DNA of 64,000 bases from Prunella strophiata (lineage: Eukaryota; Chordata; Aves; Passeriformes; Prunellidae): NCBI GenBank assembly GCA_036583965.1, contig JAZBQD010000014.1:45627490-45691489 (forward strand), given 5' to 3'. Below the pieces are notes generated by a model. It saw only the letters and a list, made by a program, of their open reading frames with translations, searched no databases and was not told the DNA's origin. Position numbers and translations under genes: made by a program. Below are positions 38,943 through 50,513 of this stretch, piece after piece (position 1 is the stretch's first letter; each line of letters opens with the position of its first letter).

Positions 38943-39757
38943 GTGAGCACCTGGCTCATGGGTCAGGCTCAAGGGGTTACAGTGAATGGGGTGACATGAG
39001 GCTGGTGACCTGTCACTAGTGGGCTTCCACAGGGCTCCATCCTTGCTCCTGTGCTCTTCAACATCTTCATAAAAGATTTGTACACAGGACAGGAGGGGAT
39101 AATGAGCAAGTCTGCAGATGAAAAAAAACTGGAAGGAGCTGTTGACTCTCTGAAAGGCATGGAGGCCCTGCAGAGACCCCAACAAATGAGAGAACAGGGC
39201 AATCACTAACCATATGAAGTTCAACAAGGGGAAGTGCAAGATTCTCCTTCTAGGATGTACAGACAAGCTGGGAAACAAGAAACTGAAGAGCAGTGCTGTG
39301 GAAAGGGACCTGGGGTTCTGGTCTATGGCCAGTTAAATGTGAGTTAGCAGCCAGGAGGGCCAACCCTGTCCTGGGGTGCATCAGGCACAGCATCACCAGC
39401 CAGGCAAGGGAGGGGATTGTCCTGCTCTGCTCTGCACTGGGGCAGCCTCACCTTGAGTGCTGGGGGCAGCATTGGGTGCCACAATATAAGAAAGATATAA
39501 AACTATGAGGGAGTGTCCAAAGGAGGGCAGTGAAGATGGTGAAGGGCCTTGAGGGGAAGCCATGTGAGGAGTGGCTGAGGTCACTTGGTCTGTTCAGCCT
39601 GGAGAAGAGGAGACTGAGGGGAAAACTCATTGCAGGTTACAACTTCCTCAAAGGTAAGTGGGGGGAGGCAAGTGCCAAACTTTGTACTCTCTTTCCCTTT
39701 CACTGGTCACTTTTCCTGACCACTGACAGGACCCAAGGAAATAGCATGAAGCTACAA
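38943..39757 (+). mobile_element. CR1 LINE fragment, truncated at both ends
   Basis: The copy covers the palm region and C-terminal part of CR1 ORF2. In the frame starting at 39018 the reverse transcriptase motif [18 protein letters not shown] is intact. The catalytic block at 39111-39122 reads SADE instead of FADD, and the frame stops at about 39210. Further CR1 wording follows: 'ggccaaccctgtcctggggtg' near 39360, 'gagtgtccaaaggagggc' near 39510, and 'ggtctgttcagcctggagaa' near 39590. Recognisable sequence ends at about 39757 inside the 3' region, before the expected 3' UTR and ATTCTATG tail. Loss of the 3' end is unusual for CR1 and suggests later deletion or rearrangement. The 136-codon - strand frame (38868-39278) is antisense noise. 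Confidence 0.92.
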
Positions 39758-42076
39758 TCAAACAATTCTGGTTTCAATCCATGTTCATCTAACCCAGAAA
39801 AGCCTTTTACTCCACTTGTCACTTTTCACCAGCATTCTTTGCTCTTCAGCTGCATTTATAACACACCTAATTCATTGTCCTTGTTTTTTTCTTGGGGCAT
39901 CAAATGTGTCAGTTCTGAGCTATTTCCCAAGAAAGGTCATTTCTAGCCATAATCTGTGCAGATTCCAGTCAGTCTCTGGACTTTCTAATCTCAGGATTTA
40001 TTTTAGTCTTGGTAGCACTCATACAGCTGTCATAATACAACAGAAGAATATAAATTATATCACAAATTAAAATTTGCAGTATGGAACATCTTTCAGCAGC
40101 CCTAATTTAAAAACACATGTACATAAAAAAACATAGCTTAACAAAAATCCCACAATTAGCAGTAATGAACAAATCTGGAATGAATTTACATGGATATGAC
40201 TAAATACAATTGCTTCCCAGGTTTTTATCTCCTGCCTCTAAGCATGAAATTATCTTTTCTTGTAGGACTGCTATTTCAGATCAACAACAAATATTTTAAC
40301 CTAAAATAATATTTAACAAAGCAGGGAGAAGGGGGGATTTAAAGGTTAGTTTAAATATTTTCTATTCAGTTCAAATTTGCATTCATTACAGCAGACCAAG
40401 TGCACATACAGATAAAATGTACTGCAGGATAGCATTGAACAGGATATTGTTGAATCAGTGTTTCACTGAACTTTCTGACAGACTGCTTTTAGCATCTTTT
40501 CAGGTTAAAACATTTAAAGGGCTCAGAACATTTAACTACAGGATAGAAAATATTTTTTTTGGAAACCACAACTTAAAAGACTTAAATTCTCTTCTTCATA
40601 TATATATTCTGGTTTTAATAGTCTTATTAATTGTCTCTTCTATGCAGTTTGAATCAGGAAATATACAGCAAAAACGACATGAAAAAAATGACTACATAAA
40701 AAATTCTCTGAAGTAACAGTTATGGAAACAACTTATTGTATGCAAAGTAAAACAAATCTGTCTTTATGGAGGACTGTCAGAATACACAGTAACTTACTGA
40801 CTAAATAAGGGATGAGTCTCACATATTGACACTTTGTTGCAACCACGCAAATCACTCACTATGCTTATCTAGAAATTGGCTAGTTCTGTATCAATGAGGA
40901 GTTCTCATCTCATCTGGTGTTTTCTAAATTTGTTGTGGATTCTTGAAATAAGAAGATACATCTTCCATTCAATGAAAAGCAAAAATAAGTTACAATTTTT
41001 CAACAGTTTTGTAAAAGAAATATGCTTCAATTTTATATGAAAGTTCAAAATTAGTCAATATGTCTGTCTTTCCTACTACCACTTACCTAAGGAGTTCTTC
41101 TCTAGACAGCTCATCTTTAAAAGAACTGACAAATGTAGTTATAGTGTAAGAAAATGGTCTCATTATGGCCAAAACTGTAGCCCACACACAAAGAAGGCAT
41201 CAGTGAGTGAGGAAAGCTCAGGCTGATGTGAGTTCTAAAGCAGTTCTATTGCTATGAAGTAATCAGAAAAGTTTCCAGAGACTACAGAAATGTTTTAAAA
41301 ACTCTTCTCATGATTACACAAGCACGACCTAATAAATCAAACTAATACCCTACTTAGATGTGCAGCTTTTTACTGAAAAAAATAAAGTCAAAGGAATTTG
41401 CTCACTATAAAATGCAGTAAATTTTTATCATGTGGGAAAAAAAAAAAAAAAGACTTGTCATTTTGCAAAATAGACTGATTCAAATTATGTGTAAATTATA
41501 CATTCCTCTTTCACAGTGTCTCACTACATGTAATAATGCCAATTTAAATAAGCCAGTGCCTTACTGAACAATAGTTCAAGCAGCATGGATTTCAAAGAGT
41601 GAAGAAATACTCAATTTTAATATAATCACAATCTTTTGTCCAACAAAAGCTTGTTCATTTGGGGATTTTACTGAAGCAATTCTCAAGTTTTTCTATAAGG
41701 CAAGTTTTGTATCTCTTTTTCAGCCCAGTGATTAACTTCATTCTAAATTAAAATCTCTTTGTGTCTTTTTATGTGAGTCTGTATTAAATATTTCCACAAA
41801 ACACTGAATTAATACAGTGAGGAAAAAAAAAAAAAAAGCATGAATACTTGTTTTTAAGACCATCTTCATATTATTGAAACTGCACTTTCCCTCAATTTTT
41901 CTAACATACTAAAAAGCTTCAAATATTTAAAATAATGTGAATGAATGGACTGTTCCAGCTATAATATGCATTAAAGCACAAGAAAGACTAAACAGAATAT
42001 TACTTTAAAAATCTGGAACAGAAACTAAGTCTCAGTTTCCAATTTTCCAATTTCTTAAAAATTCTTCATTTAGAAT
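39758..42076. other. AT-rich non-coding DNA, no gene seen
   Basis: This is AT-rich sequence downstream of the truncated CR1. It contains A14-15 runs near 41439 and 41823 and no recognisable coding or repeat sequence. Confidence 0.55.
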
Positions 42077-42101
42077 AGAAAAAGCTCATAAAGCTTTTTC
42101 T
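42077..42101. repeat. Perfect inverted repeat, 10-bp arms
   Basis: AGAAAAAGCT (42077-42086) and AGCTTTTTCT (42092-42101) are exact reverse complements around a 5-bp spacer. A stem of this size is expected roughly once by chance in a window this long, so it carries little weight. Confidence 0.85.
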
Positions 42102-42133
42102 AAACTTAAAAGAAAAGAAAATGAACAAAGAAC

Positions 42134-42157
42134 AAAAAAAAAAAAAAAAAAAAAAAC
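42134..42157 (+). repeat. Poly(A) tract, A24, with A/C-rich continuation
   Basis: A run of 24 A is followed to about 42215 by an A/C-rich stretch of CCAAAAATAACC-like words. It looks like a decaying simple repeat. No cargo or target duplication is visible. Confidence 0.9.
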
Positions 42158-42215
42158 CAACCTAAAAACCAAAAATAACCACACCAAAAATAACCCAAAC
42201 AAAACAACGCAAAAT

Positions 42216-45200
42216 AAGACCTGAAAAGCAAAATAAATTAATTTGTGTTTCCTGTCAATTTACGTGACTTGTTTTCTCCTGGCACTTAAGAAGACTTTGA
42301 GATCTGCATGGCCTACTTTCACTGCCATTTCAGGAAGGATTCATGTCATCCATTTTGGAGGTGTCTGTATCTCAGCTAGTTCCCTTATGTTCTATAGTGA
42401 ATAGAAAGCAACTGGTCATTTTTAGTACCCAATTTGTGTAACTTATTTTAGATGTCTCTTTCAAAATGAGGTGGTTTACTCACCTGGGAATGCTCATTTA
42501 TCTCCACTGACTGCAAGGGAGAGAAGTCTAAGCAATGAACTTAAATTTAGACACCTTCATTTGGCCAGATGAAACCCAGGCTTATAGCCCTTCCAGATAC
42601 AATCTCTACTTCACATGCCCAATGGGCCTTCTGCTTTCAAATCCTGTATAAGAAAACCTTGTTTCCTGACAAAGTTCCACTGTGCTACTCCCTGAGCCAG
42701 GCACTAGTAATTTGCTTGCAAATGCTGTAAAAGATAGCATTATTCCAGCAGTGTCATAGTTTGCTTTCTCTTGTCTGTATGTTTTTGATTCTGCTATTAC
42801 AACAACAGGTAGCTTAACTTCCATGAAAATTTGGGCAGATCTAGAGCTAGCCCTTTTCCCACATTTTTTCAGTTTCCTAAATTTGTATGGAAGTTGGTGT
42901 ACCATGGATTCCATGCCTTGGTCTGGGAATTTTTTGATGCCTTTTTTAAAGGTCAACCCATTAGGTTCTATTTCCTTTTTAATTAATTACATTCTCTGAG
43001 CTATACTGCACTTAGGATAATTTTAGTCTTCAACTGTAAGGATGTCATCCTAAATCACTTTGTCTTCTATACCTCACAGCTTTCTTACAGCTCCTCAATT
43101 TAAAAATTTCTTGCAATCTTCTTGATGTTAAGTGTCAACATCTAGTGGTTCTAGATGAGATTACTCTCTCTTACATAGGTGCTCCTTATTTGGAAAAGTC
43201 CTTCACATAAGGCTTTCTTCCACAAAATGTTAAAAATCTTTACATATGAGCTTCCAAGTTTTAAACATTGAGTTGATGAGCAGAGCTAATAGCTAAAAGC
43301 AATAGCTTTGGATTTATTTCCATATTTCTAACCTATTTTGGATTTTGGACAGGGTTTCTTTTGGACTCATTTACAGTAAAACAATTATTTAATTCCCAGA
43401 ATGGTATTTGCTAACCCTTTTGGAGGACACAGATTATCTACTGTCCCTCAAAGGACTGACAGACCTGTTACTAACAAGCATTTAAATTAAAATTGCTGTT
43501 ATGTTCCAATTAACAAACAGAAATAAGTCACTGATACAGCTAAATCTCAGTAACCCAAGATGAGGTTGTTCAAGTACACCACAGCTCTCATTTTCTTAAC
43601 AACTCTTCAACAACACTGGAGTCAAAAAATGGTTTTAAAGTAAACAAATATTTAATTCAATGCCTAGGAACAAAATAGAAAGGTTTTTCTTTCTTGATTC
43701 CCAAGAGAAGCACTACAGCCACTTATTGTTTAAAGTATTAATTCTTCAGAGACACATTAAAGACTCCATCAATATGTAAACCACTTGCACTGCATCATTC
43801 GTAGCTTTGCTTGACATTTAGTTTCATACACAAAAACCAAGGGGAAAAATTGTTCTTCTTGTGTGTTGATATTCTATAATTTGAAGTACATCAGACATAA
43901 ATCTGGCATTCTTCCAGTTTATTTCAATCTGGTCACTCTAGGGAAAATATGTTCAGGTTTTAGCCTCCTGGTAATTCTCACAAGAATAAAAGCTATCTCT
44001 CCAAATGAATCGTTAGCAACAAAATTCACTATCCAAGGTCAAAAAATATTGCTGACTGCATATGAAAACTTTTTAAGGAAGCTCATGAACATTGGTATTT
44101 TTCATTTACATGATTTGATAAATCCCCTTTGGAAGATCAGACACTTAATATTTACGATTACATTATCTGCACAGATATAATAAGCAAACTGCATTGATTT
44201 CAGCCATGTTGTATGGAGCAAATCATCTGATAGCTTTTCTTCCATACTTAGAGCGTTGTATTTCAAGCCTAATTTATCTACATTAATTCTGCTGCTACCT
44301 TTCTTGACTACAAAGTGACAACAAGTGGAAGGAAGGGACTACTATTACTTTCTTCTTGGAGAAGTTCCTATCATGAAGTTTATTAGAGACAACCTTCAGA
44401 TTTCCTGGAAAGAAAGCTCAGCTTCCCTGTAGAGACACTCAACAGTACAGGTCCAGAAGACAGACACATAATACTTGCATGCAGAAGTAAGCCTGATAGA
44501 ATGACTGTGATAACCTATTCACACCAGTATAATGTCAGCAGCTTTAACTACCATCATTACCAATCTCTAATATTTTGATTTAGATATATAACTTTTCAGG
44601 CATACTCCAATGTGACGTTAGACCGAATTTAGTTATTTATACAATGATAGTTCATCTGTCATACACAATTTTGAAACAAGGTAATTAAAGCCCATAAGTA
44701 AGGGTGCTAGGTATGCTGGGATCCCAGATGGACTTTGAGAGCTGTCTCAAACTTGTCTCTTCTGTAACCTCAGAATTTGTTTCCACTCCCATATCTCAGT
44801 ACCACTTGTGTTATATCACAGTGCTTCCCTGCCTGAAAAAGTTCTTTGGAAAACATGCACAAATTTTAGTGAACTTAAACACATTTTACTTTCATGACAT
44901 TGGCTGTATGTGCATTAAGATGGCAAGCAAGGTGAAAGAGGCACATCCAAAATCAACCATGTTTGCAGACAGATGACTATGGAAGTGACGAGACAGAAAA
45001 AGAGGGCATGAGCCCTACTGCATCCATTAGCCAAACCCTTGGTAAATTACAGGCATAAAAATAAAACAGGCATTGGAAGCTGTAACTGCCCACTTACCCA
45101 CTGGCAGTCATGAGAAAATCATGTATGTAGCACTTCCCATTCTGCAATTCCCTCTTCAGAAACCAATGAAGGTGATTTTCCTTCCAAAACTTCCAAGTCT

Positions 45201-46633
45201 TTCAAAAACTCACAGTATATACAAAAATATCAAGGAGGACCATGTTATCTCTTTATTTTCCAAGGAACAGGCACTTGCATGTAGTTATACATGTGGCAAA
45301 GTACCTTCTAAAAAAGTAAATTTATGATCCCAGCACTGGCATGGCAGTACATTCAAAAAGCAGTAAAGCTCACATTTATCTACAGTACTGCAACTGTCCT
45401 GTGAGCAAAAAATGTAAAAGACTTTTGCTGGAGAACAATCTCTCTTCTAATTTAACACTGAAAGATCTGAAGAACCAGCAGTGCTACATTAACTGATGCC
45501 ACTAGATCACAAAAATAGCTCATAATGTTATGATGGCTGGTTATTATTTGGTCATGCATTTTAAGTTCATCTTCAATACTTAATTTAGACTTCATGAGTT
45601 AAAATATGATGTTCTATTCTCTAGTTTTCTAGAGAATTTCTTTACATTTCTTCATAATTTGGTTGCTTCTTGTGCTATGGAAAATTCAACAAGATGGAAA
45701 AGCCATTATGAATATTTCCAGGCTACACTGCAATGTGCCTAATGAGAAGCATAAATTTAATTTTCTCAAAACCCAACATATGTAGTATTAAAGTCCTTGT
45801 CAGTCTTTAACTATAATTGTACTCTGCTCACTTATAAGAGTGTCTAATTAGTCATTACTCACACTGACAGAACACATCCCCTATCCTTCAGAATCAAATA
45901 TGACACAGCAAAATATTGTGAACATGTGCTGTTAACTATGTATTTTTCACAAACTGCATATTCCAGGAACACAGCCATCAGAGACCAAGAGATTCTGGTC
46001 TCATTTGAAATTGTTTGGAAAGATGGAAAAGGTTAGAATGAATTTTTTTTATTGCCTCCCATCAAGATTCAACAGTGAAAAATCTACAGCGATGTTGAGC
46101 TCAGACTACTCACAATTAGAAAGAGGATTTCTACCCATTATTTCTTTTCTTTGGTAAGCAAATAGAGTAATGAAGGAATTAGCATGAATGTTTATGTCTG
46201 GCATCTAGCAGAGCTGAGTAATTTGTAGAGTGCAGGAAAGTGAAGATTGGCTGATGGGTTTAATTTGGACTTGTTTTTACACTTAGAGTAATTTTAGCTA
46301 AATTGTTTGGATACAAAAATCTAAATTTTTCATTTTCCAAGTGTTTCATTTTTTCAGAACCTCTTACAGAAACATTCACACATAGTATCATTTCCTTAAA
46401 AGATGCAATTCTAATGAATAAACTATTTGTTTGATAGTAAACTTTGTTTTGAAGCAATATGATTTACAGCCCAAGACTGTGAAGTTTGGAAAAACATTTA
46501 TATGTGACAGAAACTAAGTTTACAATAAAAGGTGGCCAAGAAATTCTTTGCTATGATATCTAAATCATACTACTTCACTTACAATAATGTTGCCAGTACT
46601 GTCCAGTCTCACAAAGTACCATTGTCACTGTTG
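42216..46633. other. AT-rich DNA, possible decayed repeat at its start
   Basis: The first 400 bp (about 42240-42640) contains wording such as 'atctccactgactgcaaggg' and 'tagacaccttcatt' that reminds me of old dispersed avian repeats, but I cannot assign a family. A 116-codon - strand frame (42606-42956) has no recognisable domain. The remainder to 46.6 kb is AT-rich with short frames only (105 codons at most, 43863-44180 +), none recognisable. Confidence 0.4.
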
Positions 46634-47057
46634 GAGCAATTCCAGAGGACTACAAAGATGACCAGAGACCTGGAGCAGCTGTCCTGTGAAGACAGGCTGA
46701 GAGGTTGTTCAGCTTGGAGAAGAGAAGATTTTGGGGAGATCTTGTGCCTTCCAGTACCTGGAGGGGGCCTACAGAAAGCTGGAGAGAAACTTTTTATGAT
46801 GGCATGCAGTGACAGGACATGGGATAATGGCTTTAAACTGAAAGATCAGAGCAGATATGAGGACGAAGTCTTTGACTGTGAGGATGGTGAGACATTGGAA
46901 CAAGTTGCCCAGGGAAACTGTGAATGCCTGGAAGTTTCAAGGCCAGGCTGTATGGGGCTTTGAGCAGCCTGGTGTCTGTCCCTGCCCATTGCAGGGGGGT
47001 TAGAACTAGAGGTTCCTTAGGGTCCTTTAAAACCCAAACCATTCTATGAGTCTTATG
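46634..47057 (+). mobile_element. CR1 LINE, 3' portion with tail
   Basis: This is a 5'-truncated CR1 starting in the C-terminal ORF2 region and running through the 3' UTR. The order 'ccagaggactacaaagatgac', 'tgtgaagacaggctgagagg', 'gggcctacagaaagctgg', 'ccctgcccattgcaggggg', 'aacccaaaccattctatgag' follows the CR1 consensus, with small internal deletions. One frame (46532-46963, 143 codons) runs from flanking DNA into the element and is not a gene. The tail retains about one full ATTCTATG unit. It belongs to a different CR1 subgroup from the copy at 110-1031, judged by its 3' UTR wording. Confidence 0.93.
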
Positions 47058-48823
47058 TGCATTTGGATCTTTCATACAACTGTATCAGGCACAAGAGAGG
47101 CAAAAACCTTTGTAAAACATGCAGTCCTTGTAGTTTTTGTGATCAAAAAAGACTGTCTTACTCTCAAAATTTTCCCTTAATTTTCAACAGATTTCTACTA
47201 AAATCTTGTGACAGGAATTTACAATAAACTTTTACTCCCTTTAGACTGCCTAAATGGTACAATTTGCTAACAGCCTAAGCCTGAAGTATTCTTGGCAGAT
47301 CTCACTCCCTGCACATTGCTTGACTAGCACCAAAAAGGTATCTGGAGCATCTAGCCCTAGGTGCTTACACAAAACTGTAAGAAAAAGGGAAACATAATTA
47401 AATTTAACTATGCTGATTTTCATTCTATTTGTCATTCATTTGATTCAGTAAAGTCCCCTGGCAAATTTTAAATGTTGGTGCTACCTTACCTACCCAGAGT
47501 AAGTTAGTAAGTCAACACCAAATTGAAACATACTATTGCCTACTGTTTTTTTCCATATTATTTATTAATATATTGAAAGGCCAATGTTAAATAAAGATAT
47601 TGCAAACTTCATGGGAAACCATTCTTCACTGATCAAAGCAACATACATTTTAAACAAGTATTTATCCTTGCAAACTTAAACACAATAACTATTTATTTTC
47701 TATTCTAACCTCTGGTAAAGTACCAGAGTTAAGATATTTTATAAATTCTGGCCAAATGCTTTAAGTGAACAGGATGCACATAACAACCAATTGCCTCTAA
47801 GCAGCACCATATATCCAAAATGAAAAATTTCCTTTTACAAAAGCCATGTTTGCTTGTCCAAAAATATTTATCCACTCAATAATCAATAATGAAAAGGAAA
47901 AATCATTACTTCAAATGCATTCAGATGGTAGTAGGAAGAGTTTTTGTTTTGCAACGATCAATTACACAAAATGATGGAGGCAATTGAATGTTTTCCTTTG
48001 AATAACAGGAAAACCACAGTTATATCAAAAAAGTACTTTATTTTCACACACAATTTCTTCTGTCTGTATTTCTGTCTAAAGATTATGTTAGACATTTGTA
48101 ACAACTGCATAAATGGTCTGCATTAATTAACAGACATTTCAGTCATTTATAAGACTGCTAATATTTTAGCCTATGAAAGCATTATGTAAATTAAACTAAT
48201 TTCCACCACAGCCATTCAACTTCAAACAGCTGCACAAAACAGGGTTTTTCCTTTTCTAAAGAAATCTGCATACTATTGTGTTTTGTAGCACAGTTATACA
48301 GCACCAGTATTGTCCTTTACTGGCACAAAAGAGACCTTGAAGCCATGGTCCATATTTTAGGTGCTTGCTGTGATGCTCACCTTACCATCTGTTCACATTA
48401 ATCTCTCAAATAAATCCACTCAAAAGCTTGCCAAATATAATCAGATTTATGGTAAAAATATTTGTAATTAAAGGCAGAAAGGAGCACTTGGTCAGTAGAA
48501 GTAGTGAAGTTCTATGTATATCTTTAGTCAGTCACCTTTAAGCTTGCACTACCATAATTGACAAGCTTTCTTATTTTGAAAACACCCACTTGACAAAGCA
48601 GACAAGATAATCAAGCTACTATATTAGCTCTGTAGCTTTTATGACCAAGTGACTCTACAGAGAAAGAGCATGACTTGGCCTTTCCTTTTCTTTCTCCTTA
48701 TCATCCACTACAGCAGACTAGCAAAACAACACACGTCTTTGGAAAGAGCATTAAAATGCTATTACTTAATGAATACTGCTGAAAACAACACAGGGAGCAT
48801 CATAGAGTCTCAATACCAAAAAG
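47058..48823. other. AT-rich non-coding DNA, no gene seen
   Basis: No repeat or coding feature is recognisable between the two CR1 copies. The longest frames are about 65 codons. Confidence 0.55.
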
Positions 48824-49435
48824 ATCATAGAATCATAGAGATTCTATGATCATAGAATCATAGTTTGAGTTGGAAGGGATTGAAAGGTCTTCTAGTCCCA
48901 TCACTCTGTAATGAGTAGGGACCTCTCCAGCCAGATCAGGTCGCGCAGAGCCCCACCCAAACTGACTTTGAATGTTTCCACAGATGAATCCTGCACCACC
49001 TCCCTGGGCAACCTGTGCAAGTGTTTCATCAGCCTCATTGTAAAACACTTCCTTCTTTTATCTAATCTAAATCAACCCTCCTTGAGTTAAAAACTGTTAC
49101 ATCTTACCCTATTGTAACACACCCTGCTATAAGGCTTGTTCTCATCTTTAAGGATCCCTTCAGGTATTGAAAGGCTGCAATGAGGTCTCCCTGGAGCTTG
49201 CTCCAAGCTCTGACCCGAACTCTTTCAGACTGTCTTCATAGGAGAGGTGCTCCAGCCATCTGATCATCTTTGTGGCCCTCCTTAGAACTCACTCCAACAA
49301 TTACATGTCCATCTTACACTGGGTGTGCCAGAGCTGGATGTGGCACCTCAGGTGAGGCCTCACCAGAGCAGAATACAGGGACAAAATCACCTCCCTCAAC
49401 CTGCTAGTCATGCTTCTTCTGATGCAGACCAGGAA
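48824..49435 (-). mobile_element. CR1 LINE, 3' portion, - strand, with tail
   Basis: On the + strand the element opens with CATAGAAT-type tail units (48824-48865). It then reads as antisense CR1 3' UTR and ORF2 C-terminus: 'gagttggaagggattgaaagg', 'cctccctgggcaacctgtgc', 'caggtattgaaaggctgcaat', 'ggtgtgccagagctggatg'. It ends at about 49435 in 'ctgatgcagaccaggaat', which marks the 5' truncation. It is in opposite orientation to the CR1 about 1.8 kb upstream. Its tail is partly inverted (see the palindrome at 48840-48859). The short frame at 48833-49048 (-) is repeat-derived. Confidence 0.94.
48840..48859. repeat. 20-bp perfect palindrome in the CR1 tail
   Basis: GATTCTATGATCATAGAATC equals its own reverse complement. 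It is built from tail units of the CR1 at 48824-49435, with one plus-oriented unit sitting among minus-oriented ones. Confidence 0.95.
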
Positions 49436-50498
49436 TGAAGACTGAGCAAGACAAATTAATTCCAGCAGCAGGAAAGACAGGCAGCCAGAAAAAAAGAGGG
49501 CTACTCCCAGTCCTTCAGAATCTACAGCCTCTCTTGTACCCTGAACCCTCTAAATTGTCCTTCCTAGCTCTCTCTCCTGTCCAAAATGCACTTGGCAATG
49601 ATTATGAAACTGAAGTTTCTTTCTCTCAAAAGTCTTGACTCACTTCTAATTATATAAATTCAGAGGTCATAAAAATTAAATTGTGGTTAAAGATTATAAA
49701 ATTAGGAGAAACAGAAAATTTAATATAGAAAAGTTGGAAGATAAGCAGGAAGTGAAAAGCTTTGGAAAAGACGGTTCATTCTTCATGTAACAGTTATCAA
49801 AGTTTTAATCTACTATCTGTTTAAAAATAAAAACTGGTTAAATGCTTTTTCATTGAAGACTAAGACATATGGTAGAAAAATATGACTAAGCAGAGACCCA
49901 CATAAGGGCACAAATATGTGTTGAACATCAGCTATATTTGGTACAGCCATAAATTTCAGCACCTTGCACCTAGCCAGGTGGGTGAACACAAGCAGGTGCA
50001 GATTAGAAAGCAGGACAGTACAATACAAAGTCACATTCAGAGATCACACAAATACAAGAACCTATCAGTATATCTGACTTTAGTTCAAAAACCAAATTTC
50101 TTACTAAAATTTTTCATACTTGTTCTGATATTTGATTCTGATGAATTCTAAAACTTTGTACTTTAATTTTCTAATTACAAGACAACATGAGTCACAATAG
50201 AAAGTAAGGCAATCACAAACACCACATTTACATTCACCTATTTCTCCTTCTCAAATAGCAATACTAGTTTATACTACAATCAACTGGTTTAAAAAATTTA
50301 TTTTTTATAAAAGAAAGTCTTAGATTTCATTACATAATCATACAGCCATATCAAAAATTATGATCTCACTCCCTGACATATTTGGAGCGGGTTTTAAAGT
50401 CACCATACTGCCCTGAACAAAACTCTCTAACCCATGCTCATGAAATGAATGTTGCCCATTTCTAAACTGAGCCTGCACCAATTTCAGAGACAACAAAT
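49436..50498. other. AT-rich non-coding DNA, no gene seen
   Basis: A 67-codon + frame (49435-49638) starts exactly at the CR1 boundary and shows no recognisable domain. The rest is AT-rich with overlapping short frames. Confidence 0.5.
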
Positions 50499-50513
50499 AG
50501 GTCAAATAGGTCA
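50499..50513 (+). promoter_or_regulatory. Perfect DR3 nuclear-receptor motif (candidate)
   Basis: AGGTCA-AAT-AGGTCA is an exact direct repeat of the consensus nuclear-receptor half-site with 3-bp spacing. This is the arrangement bound by VDR/RXR heterodimers. It also forms part of a 9-bp tandem duplication (AAATAGGTC twice), so replication slippage could have made it. No promoter or gene is visible nearby. Function is unproven. Confidence 0.4.

Noticed and set aside
38868..39278. 136-codon - strand frame
   Set aside because: It is antisense to the CR1 coding strand, where the reverse transcriptase motif is read on the + strand.
39530..39946. 138-codon + frame
   Set aside because: It begins in CR1 sequence and runs out into unrelated flanking DNA, so it is a chance fusion and not a gene.
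46532..46963. 143-codon + frame
   Set aside because: It starts in flanking DNA and continues through CR1 3' sequence; the similarity is to the LINE, not to a host protein.
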